The notes: generated by a model not told the origin, from the sequence alone. A stretch of DNA of 64,000 bases from Reclinomonas americana ATCC 50394 (GCA_048213135.1 PS015009.1:248001-312000), one strand, 5' to 3'; shown: positions 17,750 to 26,438, counted from the stretch's first letter. Translations and numbers: made by a program.

Positions 17750-17837
17750 AATGTGCGAATATGCAAATATGCCGATGTGATAATTTTTCAGAACGCAGGA
17801 AGATTTTCATATTCGCATATCCGCACATTTTCACATT
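17750..17837. repeat. Paired octamer-word arrays in inverted orientation
   Basis: 17750-17784 reads as consecutive 8-bp words AATGTGCG, AATATGCA, AATATGCC, GATGTGAT. 17806-17837 reads the same family on the opposite strand (AATGTGAA, AATGTGCG, GATATGCG, AATATGAA). The arms 17753-17771 and the matching right arm can pair with few mismatches. The right arm overlaps the thrC stop codon. Confidence 0.75.
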
Positions 17838-19126
17838 AAAAGAAAATTTTTCAAAGCTGCAAAGTCAGCCTCCATCTTCACACTAACCTTGGTGAGTTCC
17901 AATTGTTGCTGCACGGTTTCGGGAACAGGGACAGGCTTGCCGGTAACGGGTTCAATAACATCGTAGAACTTAACCGGGTGGGCGGTTTCAAGAAATACGC
18001 CTTTTGCACCGGTATGGTTATCGAGGTATTGTTCCAGCGCGGTATACGCTACTGCTCCATGAGGATCAGTGAGGTAATCGTATTCGCTGAGTACCGTTTT
18101 CATGGTCTGCCTGGTCTCATCATCGGAAACACTTGCGGCACTCAGTATTGTTTTCAGTTCAGTACTATCGTTGCCGAATAAACGCAGGATGCGCACAAAG
18201 TTGCTGGGATCGCCCACATCCATGGCATTGGAAATGGTAGGTATCGCTTTTTGAGGATCATACATTCCTCCTTTGAGGAAGCGGGGTACCACATCATTGG
18301 CATTGCAGGCCGCGATAAAATGACGAACGGGCAAACCTGAGCGATTGGCCAGCAAGCCTGCGCAAATGTTACCGAAATTACCACTGGGCACAGCTACCAC
18401 CGGCGGATGATCTTTATCTTCCCATTGTTTCCATAAATAAAAATAATAGAACTGCTGTGGCAACCACCTGGCCACATTGATGGAGTTGGCGGATGTAAGC
18501 GATAACTGCTGTTGCAACTGCGCATCGGCAAAAGCCTGCTTGACCATGGCCTGGCAATCATCGAAACTACCGTTAATCTCCAGCGCACGGATATTTTCGC
18601 CCAGTGTGGTGAGCTGCTTCTCCTGCACATTACTCACTTTACCGGACGGATAAAGGATCACCACATCCACCCCATCTACTTTATAAAAACCATTGGCCAC
18701 AGCACCACCGGTGTCGCCGGACGTAGCCACAAGTACAGTCACCTTTCCCTTATTCCCTTTTGCGAAGTAGCCGAGGCAGCGGCTCATGAAGCGGGCACCC
18801 ACATCCTTGAAAGCCAGTGTTGGACCGTGAAACAATTCCAGTGCCGACATGCGGTCATTGACGGCTACCAGCGGAATATCGAAGTTCACTGTTTCTTCTG
18901 CAATACGGCGAAGCGATGCTTCATCGATGGCATCTCCTGTATAGGGCCTGATCACTTCCAGTGCAATAGCCTCATTGGAATAGGAAGAAATATTTTTGAT
19001 GAGTCGCTGATCCGCAACAGGGATCTGACGCGGAAAGTACAAACCCTTGTCCGGCGCCTGTCCGGCAATGGTGGCCTGTTTAAAATGAACATCGGGCGAC
19101 TGCCCGTTGAGACTATAGTATTGCAT
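17831..19126 (-). CDS. thrC: Threonine synthase
   Basis: PLP enzyme converting O-phosphohomoserine to threonine, the last step of the pathway. The 431 residues fit the larger class of threonine synthases, which has an N-terminal extension (MQYYSLNGQSPDVHFKQATIAGQAPDKGLYFP). The PLP lysine is in LAFKDVGARFM, near residue 105. VATSGDTGGAVANGF and VPSGNFGNICAG provide phosphate-binding loops. It is third in thrA-thrB-thrC, 20 bp after thrB. Its stop codon lies inside the first words of an octamer array. Confidence 0.97.
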   Translation of the reverse strand: MQYYSLNGQSPDVHFKQATIAGQAPDKGLYFPRQIPVADQRLIKNISSYSNEAIALEVIRPYTGDAIDEASLRRIAEETVNFDIPLVAVNDRMSALELFHGPTLAFKDVGARFMSRCLGYFAKGNKGKVTVLVATSGDTGGAVANGFYKVDGVDVVILYPSGKVSNVQEKQLTTLGENIRALEINGSFDDCQAMVKQAFADAQLQQQLSLTSANSINVARWLPQQFYYFYLWKQWEDKDHPPVVAVPSGNFGNICAGLLANRSGLPVRHFIAACNANDVVPRFLKGGMYDPQKAIPTISNAMDVGDPSNFVRILRLFGNDSTELKTILSAASVSDDETRQTMKTVLSEYDYLTDPHGAVAYTALEQYLDNHTGAKGVFLETAHPVKFYDVIEPVTGKPVPVPETVQQQLELTKVSVKMEADFAALKNFLLM

Positions 19127-19146
19127 ATGCGTTGCTGTTGGTTGGT

Positions 19147-20070
19147 TTACGGGTCGATGATCCTGACACCGTCGTAATTGATATGGGTTACATAAGAGCG
19201 GTGATCTACACCCAGTTGGTCATACTGCTCCTGCATGATGTGCTGTACTTCTTCTGCCGTATTTCTTTCCCTGCTGAACATAAAAATAGAAGGCCCCGAT
19301 CCGGAGATACCTCCGCCAAGTGCACCTGCCTCTTTGCTCTGCTGCTTCACTTCATCGAAACCCGGTATCAGTATACTGCGGACGGGTTCAATGATCACAT
19401 CTTCGAGTGAACGGCTGATGAGGTCATAATCTTCTTTAAGAAAACCGGTAACCAGCCCGGCAATGTTGCCCCACTGTTTGATAGCATCTTTCAGTTGTAC
19501 CTCCCTGCGCAGTATCTGCCTGGCATCGGATGTTTTTACTTCCAGTTGCGGATGTATAACGGTAACGTATAGTGGCGGAGCGGTGAGTTGAACAATATCG
19601 AGCGGGAATATGGAGCGGATCAGCGTGATGCCTCCATAAATGCCGGGTGCGATATTGTCGGCATGTTTAACACCACTGGCCAGTTTTTCCCCGTTCATGG
19701 CAAAGCGTACCAGGTCTTCCCTGCTGAAAGGATTACCCAGCAGGTGATTGGCGGCTACTACCGCACCCGCGGAGCCCGCCGCGCTGGAACCCAGTCCGCT
19801 GCCGGGTTTGATCGTTTTGTGCACTTCCACCTCAAAACCTGCTTTACCATCATATTCCTGCAGCAGTGCCTGCAAAGCCGCCCCTGCCACATTACGGTCG
19901 GGCGCTTCGGGTAAACCGTAATCGTCTGTATGACGAATGCGGATGACGGGTTCATCAATCAGCGTGAGCTGCATGGTATCGGCAGGGTTATCGAGCGCCA
20001 TGCCGAGGATATCGAAACCGCAGACCAGGTTGGCCACGGTGGCGGGTGCCTGTACTGTTATTGTTGTCAT
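19147..20070 (-). CDS. thrB: Homoserine kinase
   Basis: GHMP-superfamily kinase (307 residues) that phosphorylates homoserine with ATP. The ATP-binding loop PGSGLGSSAAGSAGAVVA is near residues 90-107. The N-terminal VQAPATVANLVCGFDILGMAL and the C-terminal GAGLGGGISGSGPSIF-type motif (here GALGGGISGSGPSIFMF) are typical. It lies 9 bp after thrA. Confidence 0.97.
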   Translation of the reverse strand: MTTITVQAPATVANLVCGFDILGMALDNPADTMQLTLIDEPVIRIRHTDDYGLPEAPDRNVAGAALQALLQEYDGKAGFEVEVHKTIKPGSGLGSSAAGSAGAVVAANHLLGNPFSREDLVRFAMNGEKLASGVKHADNIAPGIYGGITLIRSIFPLDIVQLTAPPLYVTVIHPQLEVKTSDARQILRREVQLKDAIKQWGNIAGLVTGFLKEDYDLISRSLEDVIIEPVRSILIPGFDEVKQQSKEAGALGGGISGSGPSIFMFSRERNTAEEVQHIMQEQYDQLGVDHRSYVTHINYDGVRIIDP

Positions 20071-20079
20071 ATGTATGAA

Positions 20080-22539
20080 TTAAAGATTAGCGGCCCGCAT
20101 GATATCAGCAAATACACCGGAGGCGGTTACTTCCGCACCGGCGCCGGCACCTTTGATCACCAGCGGTTGTTCAGGATAGCGGTCGGTATAAAACAGTACG
20201 GCATTATCCTTTCCGTACAAATGATAAAAGTCACTTTGCGGATCGACTTGCTGCAATCCTACTTTCGCGGTTGATTTTCCATCTGCGGAGAACGAATAAG
20301 CAGCAACGAATTTCAGTTTCTTTTCCGCCGCTTTGGCTTCTTCCCATAATTTCCTGAAATGGTTTTCTTCTTCTTCCATGCTGGCATAAAAATCATCTAC
20401 GGTACCTTCCATGCACCGGGCAGGCATAAAGGAATTATTATGGATACCATCCATCTCCAGTTCAGCGCCGGCTTCCCTGGCCAGAATCATGATCTTGCGC
20501 ATCACGTCTTTTCCACCCAGGTCGAGCCGCGGATCGGGTTCGGTATATCCTTCGTCCTGCGCCTGTTTAACTACCGACGCGAAGGAACGGCTGCCATCAT
20601 AATTATTGAAAACAAAATTAAGCGTACCGCTGAGTACGGCTTCTATACGACGGATGGTATCGCCGCTCCGCACCAGGTCGCCCAGTGTACCGATCACCGG
20701 CAGGCCCGCGCCTACGTTGGTCTCGAACAGGAAACGGGTATTAAACTCATTCGCCGAATTTTTCAGTTGTTTGTAATAACTGTAAGAAGATGAGGCCGCC
20801 ACTTTATTACAGGCTACCACGGCAATACTTTTTTTAAGCAGCGCGTCATAAGTACCGGCCAGTTCATCATTGGCTGTAATATCAATGAACACTGCATTGC
20901 GCAGGTTCTTTTCCCTGGCCAGCTTGGTGAAGCCATCACTGCTTGCGGGAACCCCGCTGTTGAGATATTCTTCCCATTTGCCCAGGTCAATACCTTCCTC
21001 GTTCACATACATTTTCCTGCTGTTGGCCATGCCCGCCACTTTCAGCTGAATGCCAAACTGCCGCAACAACAAAGGCTGCTGCTGCCGCAGCTGGTTCACC
21101 AGTTTCTTACCAACATTACCCAGCCCGGCAATGAACAGGTTCACTTGTTTATACGCGTTCTCGAAAAAATCTTCGTGCAATACGTTCACCGCTTTTTTTA
21201 CATCGGCAGTACCGATAACAGCAGAGATATTTCTTTCCGAAGCACCCTGCGCAATGGCCCTGATGTTGATACCGTTCCTGCCCAGCGCGGCAAACATTTT
21301 ACCACTGATGCCGGTGTGATTTTTCATTCCATCACCTACAATGGCCACAATAGACAGGTTGTCTTCCGCCTGCAATGGTTTTACCAGGCTGGTACCGATC
21401 TCGTAGGCAAAAGCATTGTCCACCACCTCGCAGGCTTTGCTTTTATACTGCGCTTCTATACCCACGCAGATGGAATGTTCCGACGAGCCCTGTGTAATAA
21501 GGATGACATTGATGGAAGCATTGGCCAGCGCTTCAAACAAACGTTTTGAAAAACCTGGTATGCCTACCATACCACTGCCTTCCAGGCTGATGAGCACCAG
21601 GTTATTGATACTGGAAATACCGCGGACCACGTCATGATCGTGCTGTGATTCATTTCGGATCAGCGTTCCCTCATCGGCAGGCTGAAAAGTATTTTTGATC
21701 CACACCGGGATGGCTTTGTTCATAACCGGCTGTATGGTTGGCGGGTAGATGACTTTGGCCCCAAAGTGCGACAGTTCCATAGCTTCCTGGTACGATATAC
21801 GCGATACCGGCCTGGCATTGTTCACCAGCCTGGGGTCGGCGGTCATCATACCCGAAACATCAGTCCATATTTCGAGTACTTCCGCATCGAGTGCGGCAGC
21901 GAGGATAGCCGCGGTATAATCGGAACCGCCACGGCCGAGTGTGGTGGTGATATTATTTTTATCTGACGCGATGAATCCCGGTACAATCACCAGTGATGCC
22001 GGTGTGCTGCTAAAATGATCACGTACCTGTCTCGTTGTTGTTTCGGCATCAACAGCGGCCATGCCATAATTGCTGTTGGTGCGGATGAGTTCACGGGCAT
22101 CTTTCCATTCATTGGCAAGCCCCTGTGCATCAAAAGCGGAAGCAATGATCCGGGAAGAAAGCAGTTCGCCATAACTGATCACCCGGTCGCGGGTGCGGGC
22201 AGAGAGTTCGCCTAAAAGAAAAATACCGTTGCAGATATCCTCTATTTCGTTACAGGATTTTTTTACACTGCTGAGTACACTGCTTTGCTGCTGAACAGGG
22301 ACCAGTTCTTTTACTGCTGCCAGGTGCCTTTTTTCCAGCTCCTGCAAATGATCGCGGTATACCGGGTCATTGGCAGCAGCTTCACCGGCACATTGCAGTA
22401 ACAGGTCGGTGATGCCACCCAGGGCGGAGACCACCACGGCCAGCCGGGTCCCTTCCTGTTTTTCTTTGATGATGGATGCCACTTTATTAATATTGGCCGC
22501 ACTGGCTACTGAACTGCCTCCGAATTTTAATACCTGCAT
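20080..22539 (-). CDS. thrA: Bifunctional aspartokinase/homoserine dehydrogenase
   Basis: Fused enzyme of 819 residues catalysing the first and third steps of the aspartate pathway. The aspartokinase domain (1-290) starts MQVLKFGGSSVASA. An ACT regulatory region (about 300-450) with SMVGIPG-like and GISGKMFAALGRNGINIRAIAQG segments suggests feedback control by threonine. The homoserine dehydrogenase part (about 460-819) has the nucleotide-binding FIAGLGNVGKKLV and the substrate segment SGTLNFVFNNYDG. It is first in the thr operon, behind a leader peptide and attenuator. Aspartate-semialdehyde dehydrogenase is not in the window. Confidence 0.98.
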   Translation of the reverse strand: MQVLKFGGSSVASAANINKVASIIKEKQEGTRLAVVVSALGGITDLLLQCAGEAAANDPVYRDHLQELEKRHLAAVKELVPVQQQSSVLSSVKKSCNEIEDICNGIFLLGELSARTRDRVISYGELLSSRIIASAFDAQGLANEWKDARELIRTNSNYGMAAVDAETTTRQVRDHFSSTPASLVIVPGFIASDKNNITTTLGRGGSDYTAAILAAALDAEVLEIWTDVSGMMTADPRLVNNARPVSRISYQEAMELSHFGAKVIYPPTIQPVMNKAIPVWIKNTFQPADEGTLIRNESQHDHDVVRGISSINNLVLISLEGSGMVGIPGFSKRLFEALANASINVILITQGSSEHSICVGIEAQYKSKACEVVDNAFAYEIGTSLVKPLQAEDNLSIVAIVGDGMKNHTGISGKMFAALGRNGINIRAIAQGASERNISAVIGTADVKKAVNVLHEDFFENAYKQVNLFIAGLGNVGKKLVNQLRQQQPLLLRQFGIQLKVAGMANSRKMYVNEEGIDLGKWEEYLNSGVPASSDGFTKLAREKNLRNAVFIDITANDELAGTYDALLKKSIAVVACNKVAASSSYSYYKQLKNSANEFNTRFLFETNVGAGLPVIGTLGDLVRSGDTIRRIEAVLSGTLNFVFNNYDGSRSFASVVKQAQDEGYTEPDPRLDLGGKDVMRKIMILAREAGAELEMDGIHNNSFMPARCMEGTVDDFYASMEEEENHFRKLWEEAKAAEKKLKFVAAYSFSADGKSTAKVGLQQVDPQSDFYHLYGKDNAVLFYTDRYPEQPLVIKGAGAGAEVTASGVFADIMRAANL

Positions 22540-22575
22540 ATGATTGTTTTAAAAGGGAAAATATGAATTGAAATG

Positions 22576-22643
22576 ACCCGGGATCCGGGTGTGTGGCTGT
22601 TGCCCATGGGGTGATATGAAAATGTACAACCCTAACGGGTTGT
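22576..22643 (-). promoter_or_regulatory. Transcription attenuator of the thr operon
   Basis: Seen on the minus strand. Segment 1 (ACAACCC, within the last Thr codons) and segment 2 (GGGTTGT) form a perfect 7-bp hairpin at 22626-22643 around the leader stop codon. Segment 3 (ACACACCC, 22587-22594) can pair with segment 2, with one bulged C. The same segment 3 starts the GC-rich hairpin ACCCGG-ATC-CCGGGT (22576-22590), followed by T-rich sequence. These are mutually exclusive pairings. If ribosomes stall at the Thr codons, segment 1 is covered, 2 pairs with 3, and the terminator-like stem cannot form. The weak T tract is the main uncertainty. Confidence 0.75.
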
Positions 22644-22724
22644 TGTAGTGGTAGTAGTGGTAACGCACAGGCACGGGGTTGTGGAAACCGCGGAAATCAA
22701 CCTGATATGTTGGAGCCTGTTCAT
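22632..22724 (-). CDS. thrL: thr operon leader peptide
   Basis: A 30-residue open frame, reading from ATG at 22724 to TAG at 22632. It begins MNRLQHIRLISAVSTT and ends CVTTTTTTTTR: eight consecutive threonine codons (residues 22-29) and ten in all. Its role would be to sense charged tRNA-Thr by ribosome stalling, as E. coli thrL does; the sequences are analogous rather than shown to be homologous. It starts about 9-10 nt after the expected transcription start of the promoter at 22740-22769 and ends 92 bp before thrA. A longer frame in another phase starts upstream of the promoter's -7 box and would not be transcribed. Confidence 0.85.
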   Translation of the reverse strand: MNRLQHIRLISAVSTTPCLCVTTTTTTTTR

Positions 22725-22739
22725 GACAAGATTGGAGTT

Positions 22740-22769
22740 CTAAGATAAGGAATCTGTTCATATGACCAA
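22740..22769 (-). promoter_or_regulatory. thr operon promoter
   Basis: On the minus strand TTG (22767-22769), then exactly 19 bp, then TATCTTAG (22740-22747). This matches the Bacteroidota TTTG-N19-21-TAnnTTTG promoter with one mismatch in each element, and it lies just upstream of the leader peptide. Confidence 0.7.
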
Positions 22770-23059
22770 TTTTTTTCGGGCCGGGCTGTCACCCCGGGAT
22801 CATATTTTTAGATAAATCCCCGCTTTTACCCCTTCATTATTATATGATTATGCAGCCTGGGCGTGGTTTTCGGGTAAAAACCCGTGCTTTTAAGTATTAT
22901 TCCCGTATTTTATTAATATTTCATGGAAACACCTATCTTTACTATAATTAATGGTTTTAGTTTTTACGCTATTGGCTGAAGTAGCTTTTAAAAGTCGGAT
23001 TCAGTTCATTGTTATAACTAAGTCATTATTCTTTTTTAATTAAATTAAAAGTTATTACA
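22770..23059. other. Divergent intergenic region between the thr operon and the RRM gene
   Basis: It contains a small hairpin CGGGT-AAAA-ACCCG (22871-22884) and a TATCTTTA box at 22934-22941 that could be the -7 element of the RRM gene, giving a leader of roughly 110 nt. No gene is visible. Confidence 0.45.
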
Positions 23060-23446
23060 ATGAACATCTATGTTGGAAATTTAAGCTGGACCATGACTGA
23101 TGACGATCTGATGAATCTCTTCACTCAGTATGGCAGCGTAACTAGCGCAAAAATCCTGAAGGACAAAATGAACGGCCGCAGCAAAGGCTTTGGTTTTGTT
23201 GAAATGGACGACGAAGAAGCAGCTAAAACTGCTATCGCTAACCTGAACGAAACTGAAGTAATGGGCCGCAAGCTCATCGTTAACGAATCACAACCCCGCA
23301 CTGAAGGTGGTGGCGGTGGTGGTTTCAAAAAGCGCAGCTTCGGCGGCGGTGGTGGTAACCGCGGTGGCGGTGGCTACGGCGGCGGTGGAAACCGTGGCGG
23401 TGGTTACGGTGGCAACCGTGGCGGTGGTTATAACAAAGATTATTAA
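23060..23446 (+). CDS. Single-RRM RNA-binding protein with glycine-rich tail
   Basis: Cytoplasmic RNA-binding protein of 128 residues. The RRM (1-80) has RNP2 IYVGNL (3-8) and RNP1 KGFGFVEM (about 46-53). From residue 85 the protein is a low-complexity tail of glycine, arginine and asparagine (GGGGNRGGGGYGGGGNRGGG), as in bacterial and plant glycine-rich RNA-binding proteins. In bacteria such proteins often respond to cold and act as RNA chaperones; the long AU-rich leader fits that but does not prove it. It is transcribed alone, with its own terminator. Confidence 0.93.
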   Translation: MNIYVGNLSWTMTDDDLMNLFTQYGSVTSAKILKDKMNGRSKGFGFVEMDDEEAAKTAIANLNETEVMGRKLIVNESQPRTEGGGGGGFKKRSFGGGGGNRGGGGYGGGGNRGGGYGGNRGGGYNKDY

Positions 23447-23468
23447 TCTTACCGATCATACATTTTTT

Positions 23469-23498
23469 AAGGCCTTCCCTCTGGTGAGGCCTTTTTTA
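23469..23498 (+). terminator. Rho-independent terminator of the RRM gene
   Basis: Stem AAGGCCT/AGGCCTT with an 11-base loop followed by six T. Confidence 0.93.
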
Positions 23499-23543
23499 TT
23501 CCCACAGGTTTCAAACTAACATTCACCCTGCGAATCTCATCTT

Positions 23544-24779
23544 ATGGCTTCCGGTAAAAAAGCCGCGATAGGCTTTATTTTTATTACACTGATGATCGAT
23601 GTTACAGGCATGGGACTGATCATTCCCGTTATGCCCAAACTGATCGAGCAGCTGATCAGCGGCGATATCAGCCAGGCCAGCACTTATGGCGGGCTCCTGG
23701 TAAGCATGTACGCGGTTATGCAGTTTTTATTCGCACCGGTACTCGGCGGACTCAGTGACCGCTATGGCAGGCGGCCGGTATTACTTTTCTCTTTATTGGG
23801 TTTCGGGCTTGATTATCTTTTCCTTTCATTTGCACCTACCATCGGCTGGCTGTTTTTGGGCAGGTCCCTCGCAGGTATTACCGGCGCGAGTTTTACCACG
23901 GCTTCAGCTTATATAGCAGATGTAAGTACCAACGAAAACAGGGCGCAGAACTTTGGCATGATCGGCGCTGCCTTTGGCGCAGGTTTCGTAATAGGTCCAT
24001 TGCTGGGCGGACTGCTGGGCTCACTCGGACCAAGGGTGCCTTTTATGGTGGCCGCAGGGTTAAGCCTGCTCAACTGCCTGTATGGATATTTTGTATTGCC
24101 CGAATCACTCGCACCTGATAAACGCCGGCCTTTCAACTGGAAAAGGGCCAACCCGGTAGGCTCTCTGCTGCAGTTAAAAAAATACCCGGCGCTGGGCGGG
24201 CTCATCAGTTCCTTTGTACTCATCTCCCTTGCAGCGCATGCCGTACAAAGCAACTGGACTTTTTTTGTAGTGGAAAAATTCAAGTGGAGTGAATTCATGA
24301 TCGGTCTTTCACTGGCACTGGTCGGCGTACTCGTAGGCCTGGTGCAGGGCGTGCTTGTCCGTTTCACTACCCCTAAGCTGGGGAATGAAAAAAGTATTTA
24401 CATTGGTCTGTTCCTCTATTCGCTCGGGCTTTTCCTTTTTGCTTTTGCTACGCAGAGCTGGATGATGTTTGCCTTTTTAGTGCCGTACTGCCTGGGTGGT
24501 ATATGCGGCCCCTCCCTTCAATCGGTGATCAGTGGTAATGTACCTGCCAATGAACAGGGTGAGTTACAGGGAGCGCTGACCAGCCTCATGAGCGTAACCT
24601 CTATTATCGGCCCGGCTATGATGACAGGCTTATTTTCTTATTTTACCAAACCCGGGGCACCGGTACATTTTTCCGGAGCGGCATTTTTGCTCGGTGGTAT
24701 CTTTATGCTGGGCAGCGCCATCATTGCCTACCGGGCCCTGCATCCTGCCAGGAAAACGGCAGTCAACCAACCATCATGA
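23544..24779 (+). CDS. MFS transporter of the Tet (TCR) type
   Basis: Twelve-helix proton-driven exporter of 411 residues in the inner membrane. An aspartate in helix 1 (MIDVTGMGLIIP, Asp19) and motif A (GGLSDRYGRRPVLL, from residue 68) match TetA-type drug/H+ antiporters. Motif C appears as GAGFVIGPLLGG in helix 5. Chromosomal members of this group are common and often not resistance genes, so tetracycline export should not be assumed. It overlaps the following DUF1415 gene by 4 bp (ATGA), so the two are translationally coupled. Confidence 0.9.
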   Translation: MASGKKAAIGFIFITLMIDVTGMGLIIPVMPKLIEQLISGDISQASTYGGLLVSMYAVMQFLFAPVLGGLSDRYGRRPVLLFSLLGFGLDYLFLSFAPTIGWLFLGRSLAGITGASFTTASAYIADVSTNENRAQNFGMIGAAFGAGFVIGPLLGGLLGSLGPRVPFMVAAGLSLLNCLYGYFVLPESLAPDKRRPFNWKRANPVGSLLQLKKYPALGGLISSFVLISLAAHAVQSNWTFFVVEKFKWSEFMIGLSLALVGVLVGLVQGVLVRFTTPKLGNEKSIYIGLFLYSLGLFLFAFATQSWMMFAFLVPYCLGGICGPSLQSVISGNVPANEQGELQGALTSLMSVTSIIGPAMMTGLFSYFTKPGAPVHFSGAAFLLGGIFMLGSAIIAYRALHPARKTAVNQPS

Positions 24780-25327
24780 TCACTGCAGAACAGGCCATAG
24801 CGCATACTAAAAAATGGGTCGCCGATGTGGTGATCGGCTGTAACTTTTGCCCCTTTGCTGCAAGAGAAGTCAAACGCAACAGCATCCGATACCTGGTTGA
24901 AAATGCTCCAACACTGAATGCAGCCCTGGTTTCATTGATACGGGAATGCCAGCTGCTCGACGAAGATCCTTCCATTGCCACCACGCTGATCATTTACCCG
25001 AAAGGATTCACCGATTTTGAGGATTATCTCGAATTACTTGGCATAGCTGAATCTTTACTGAAAAAGGAAGGGTATGAAGGCATTTACCAGCTGGCAAGTT
25101 TTCACCCGGAGTACCAGTTTGGCGGAACGGCCAAAGATGATGCTTCCAATTATACCAACCGGTCGCCCTACCCCATGCTTCATTTATTACGGGAAGATGA
25201 TATTGAAAAAGCACTGGTCAATTTCCCTGATCCGGACTCCATCCCGGAAAAAAATATTGCCTATACGCATAAGGTGGGCAGGGAATATATGCAGCGTTTA
25301 TGGATGGCGTGTTTTGCCGGTGAATAA
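24776..25327 (+). CDS. DUF1415 family protein
   Basis: Cytoplasmic protein of 183 residues. The conserved N-terminal GCNFCPFA with Cys22 and Cys25 and the central YQLASFHPEYQFGG segment are hallmarks of DUF1415. Its function is not known to me; the close cysteine pair could bind metal or undergo redox change. Overlap with the MFS gene indicates cotranscription. It converges on the AraC gene with only 11 bp between them. Confidence 0.9.
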   Translation: MITAEQAIAHTKKWVADVVIGCNFCPFAAREVKRNSIRYLVENAPTLNAALVSLIRECQLLDEDPSIATTLIIYPKGFTDFEDYLELLGIAESLLKKEGYEGIYQLASFHPEYQFGGTAKDDASNYTNRSPYPMLHLLREDDIEKALVNFPDPDSIPEKNIAYTHKVGREYMQRLWMACFAGE

Positions 25328-25338
25328 ACTACAGCGTT

Positions 25339-26172
25339 CTACTTTCCTTCCAGTGCCGCCATCATTTTTACCGACGAGTCCAGTTCCTGTTCCAATGCCT
25401 TCGGGTTGAAACCCGCAAAGCTTTTAAAATCCTTGATCAGGTGTGCCTGGTCAAAATAGCCAAACAGGTGGGCGATGCTGGTCCAGTTCATATCCGGGTT
25501 CCTTTCCTTCATGGCATAAGCCTGGCTGAAGCGGGTAAGCCTGGCATATAGTTTCGGGCCGATCCCCAGCTTCTCAAAACTTTTTCTTTCCAGTTGTCTC
25601 GTACTCACGCAGGCATAATCCGCGAATGTCTCCATGGAAAGATTTCCGTTGTACTTCACCAGTTCCGCGACGGCTTCATCAAAAGGAGTGATCGCCTTAG
25701 CCGATCTCATTTGCCGGAAAAGAAACTGCTCGATAATGTACTGGATATCCTCATTGGTTTCCGCCTCTTTCAGCCGCATTTCCGTTTCTTTTATTTCCTT
25801 CCCGAAGATAAGTGCAGCATCAAATTCCTGGTTGACAAATTCCTGGACGGGGATACCGGTAAGCCGCTGGAAGCCCCCGGGTTTGAAAATAATACCAACT
25901 GCATGCCTGACAGGTCCAAAATCTATTACATCATTGAGCAGGCGGGGGCCTACGATATAACAAAGCGGGCAGGCCCTGAACCCTTTGCCATCTTCAGTTT
26001 CAAGCCGAAGCGGATAATCACACATCGTAAAGCACAGGTGCATGTTGTTCATCCAGGGGAAACGATAGACCGAGTTCATTTCCCCGATGGTGAAATCGAT
26101 TTGCATAACGGTGATCGAGTTGACGATCTCTTTGAGTGCCGGGTGAATATTGAAATGATGATACGGTTGCAT
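25339..26172 (-). CDS. AraC family transcriptional regulator
   Basis: Regulator of 277 residues. The N-terminal domain (1-165; FPWMNNMHLCFTMCDYPLR, GPVRHAVGIIFKPGGFQRLTG) resembles the DUF6597 ligand-binding region. The C-terminal AraC-type double helix-turn-helix (about 180-265) includes SMETFADYACVSTRQLERKFE-like residues and SIAHLFGYFDQAHLIKDFKSFAGFNP. The target is unknown; the nearest divergent genes are the two small exported proteins at 26439-27223. The inverted repeat at 26304-26373 between them is a possible operator. Confidence 0.9.
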   Translation of the reverse strand: MQPYHHFNIHPALKEIVNSITVMQIDFTIGEMNSVYRFPWMNNMHLCFTMCDYPLRLETEDGKGFRACPLCYIVGPRLLNDVIDFGPVRHAVGIIFKPGGFQRLTGIPVQEFVNQEFDAALIFGKEIKETEMRLKEAETNEDIQYIIEQFLFRQMRSAKAITPFDEAVAELVKYNGNLSMETFADYACVSTRQLERKSFEKLGIGPKLYARLTRFSQAYAMKERNPDMNWTSIAHLFGYFDQAHLIKDFKSFAGFNPKALEQELDSSVKMMAALEGK

Positions 26173-26303
26173 AGTATAATTTGAAGGGTTTATACTGATT
26201 AATGGGATGTCGCTCTCCTATTCTTCAAAACGTCGGATTCTTACAATTTTTATTTTACAGGATGATCAAAATTTGATAATACATAAAACGGGAGCCTGCA
26301 GTG

Positions 26304-26373
26304 CTGCAGTAGAAGCCGGTACACTATAAAACTATTCAACGAAAATCTGTACCCGTTAATCATGCTACTGCAG
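26304..26373. repeat. Two-part inverted repeat in a divergent intergenic region
   Basis: CTGCAGTAG (26304-26312) matches CTACTGCAG (26365-26373), and inside it GGTAC (26318-26322) matches GTACC (26349-26353). It could form a long stem-loop or be a binding site for a dimeric regulator. Confidence 0.55.
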
Positions 26374-26438
26374 GTGAAATGGCCGGATGGCCGGACCGCT
26401 ATATGATCGATACATTATTCTAACTTAAAAATTTACCA

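Noticed and set aside
22549-22761. 70-codon minus-strand frame upstream of thrA, starting MNRFLILELQ
   Set aside because: Its start lies upstream of the inferred -7 box, its sequence resembles nothing, and the overlapping frame in another phase is the Thr-rich leader.
23544-24779. Acquired tetracycline-resistance gene
   Set aside because: Codon use and setting look chromosomal, it is coupled to a DUF1415 gene, and there is neither mobile element nor TetR-type regulator.
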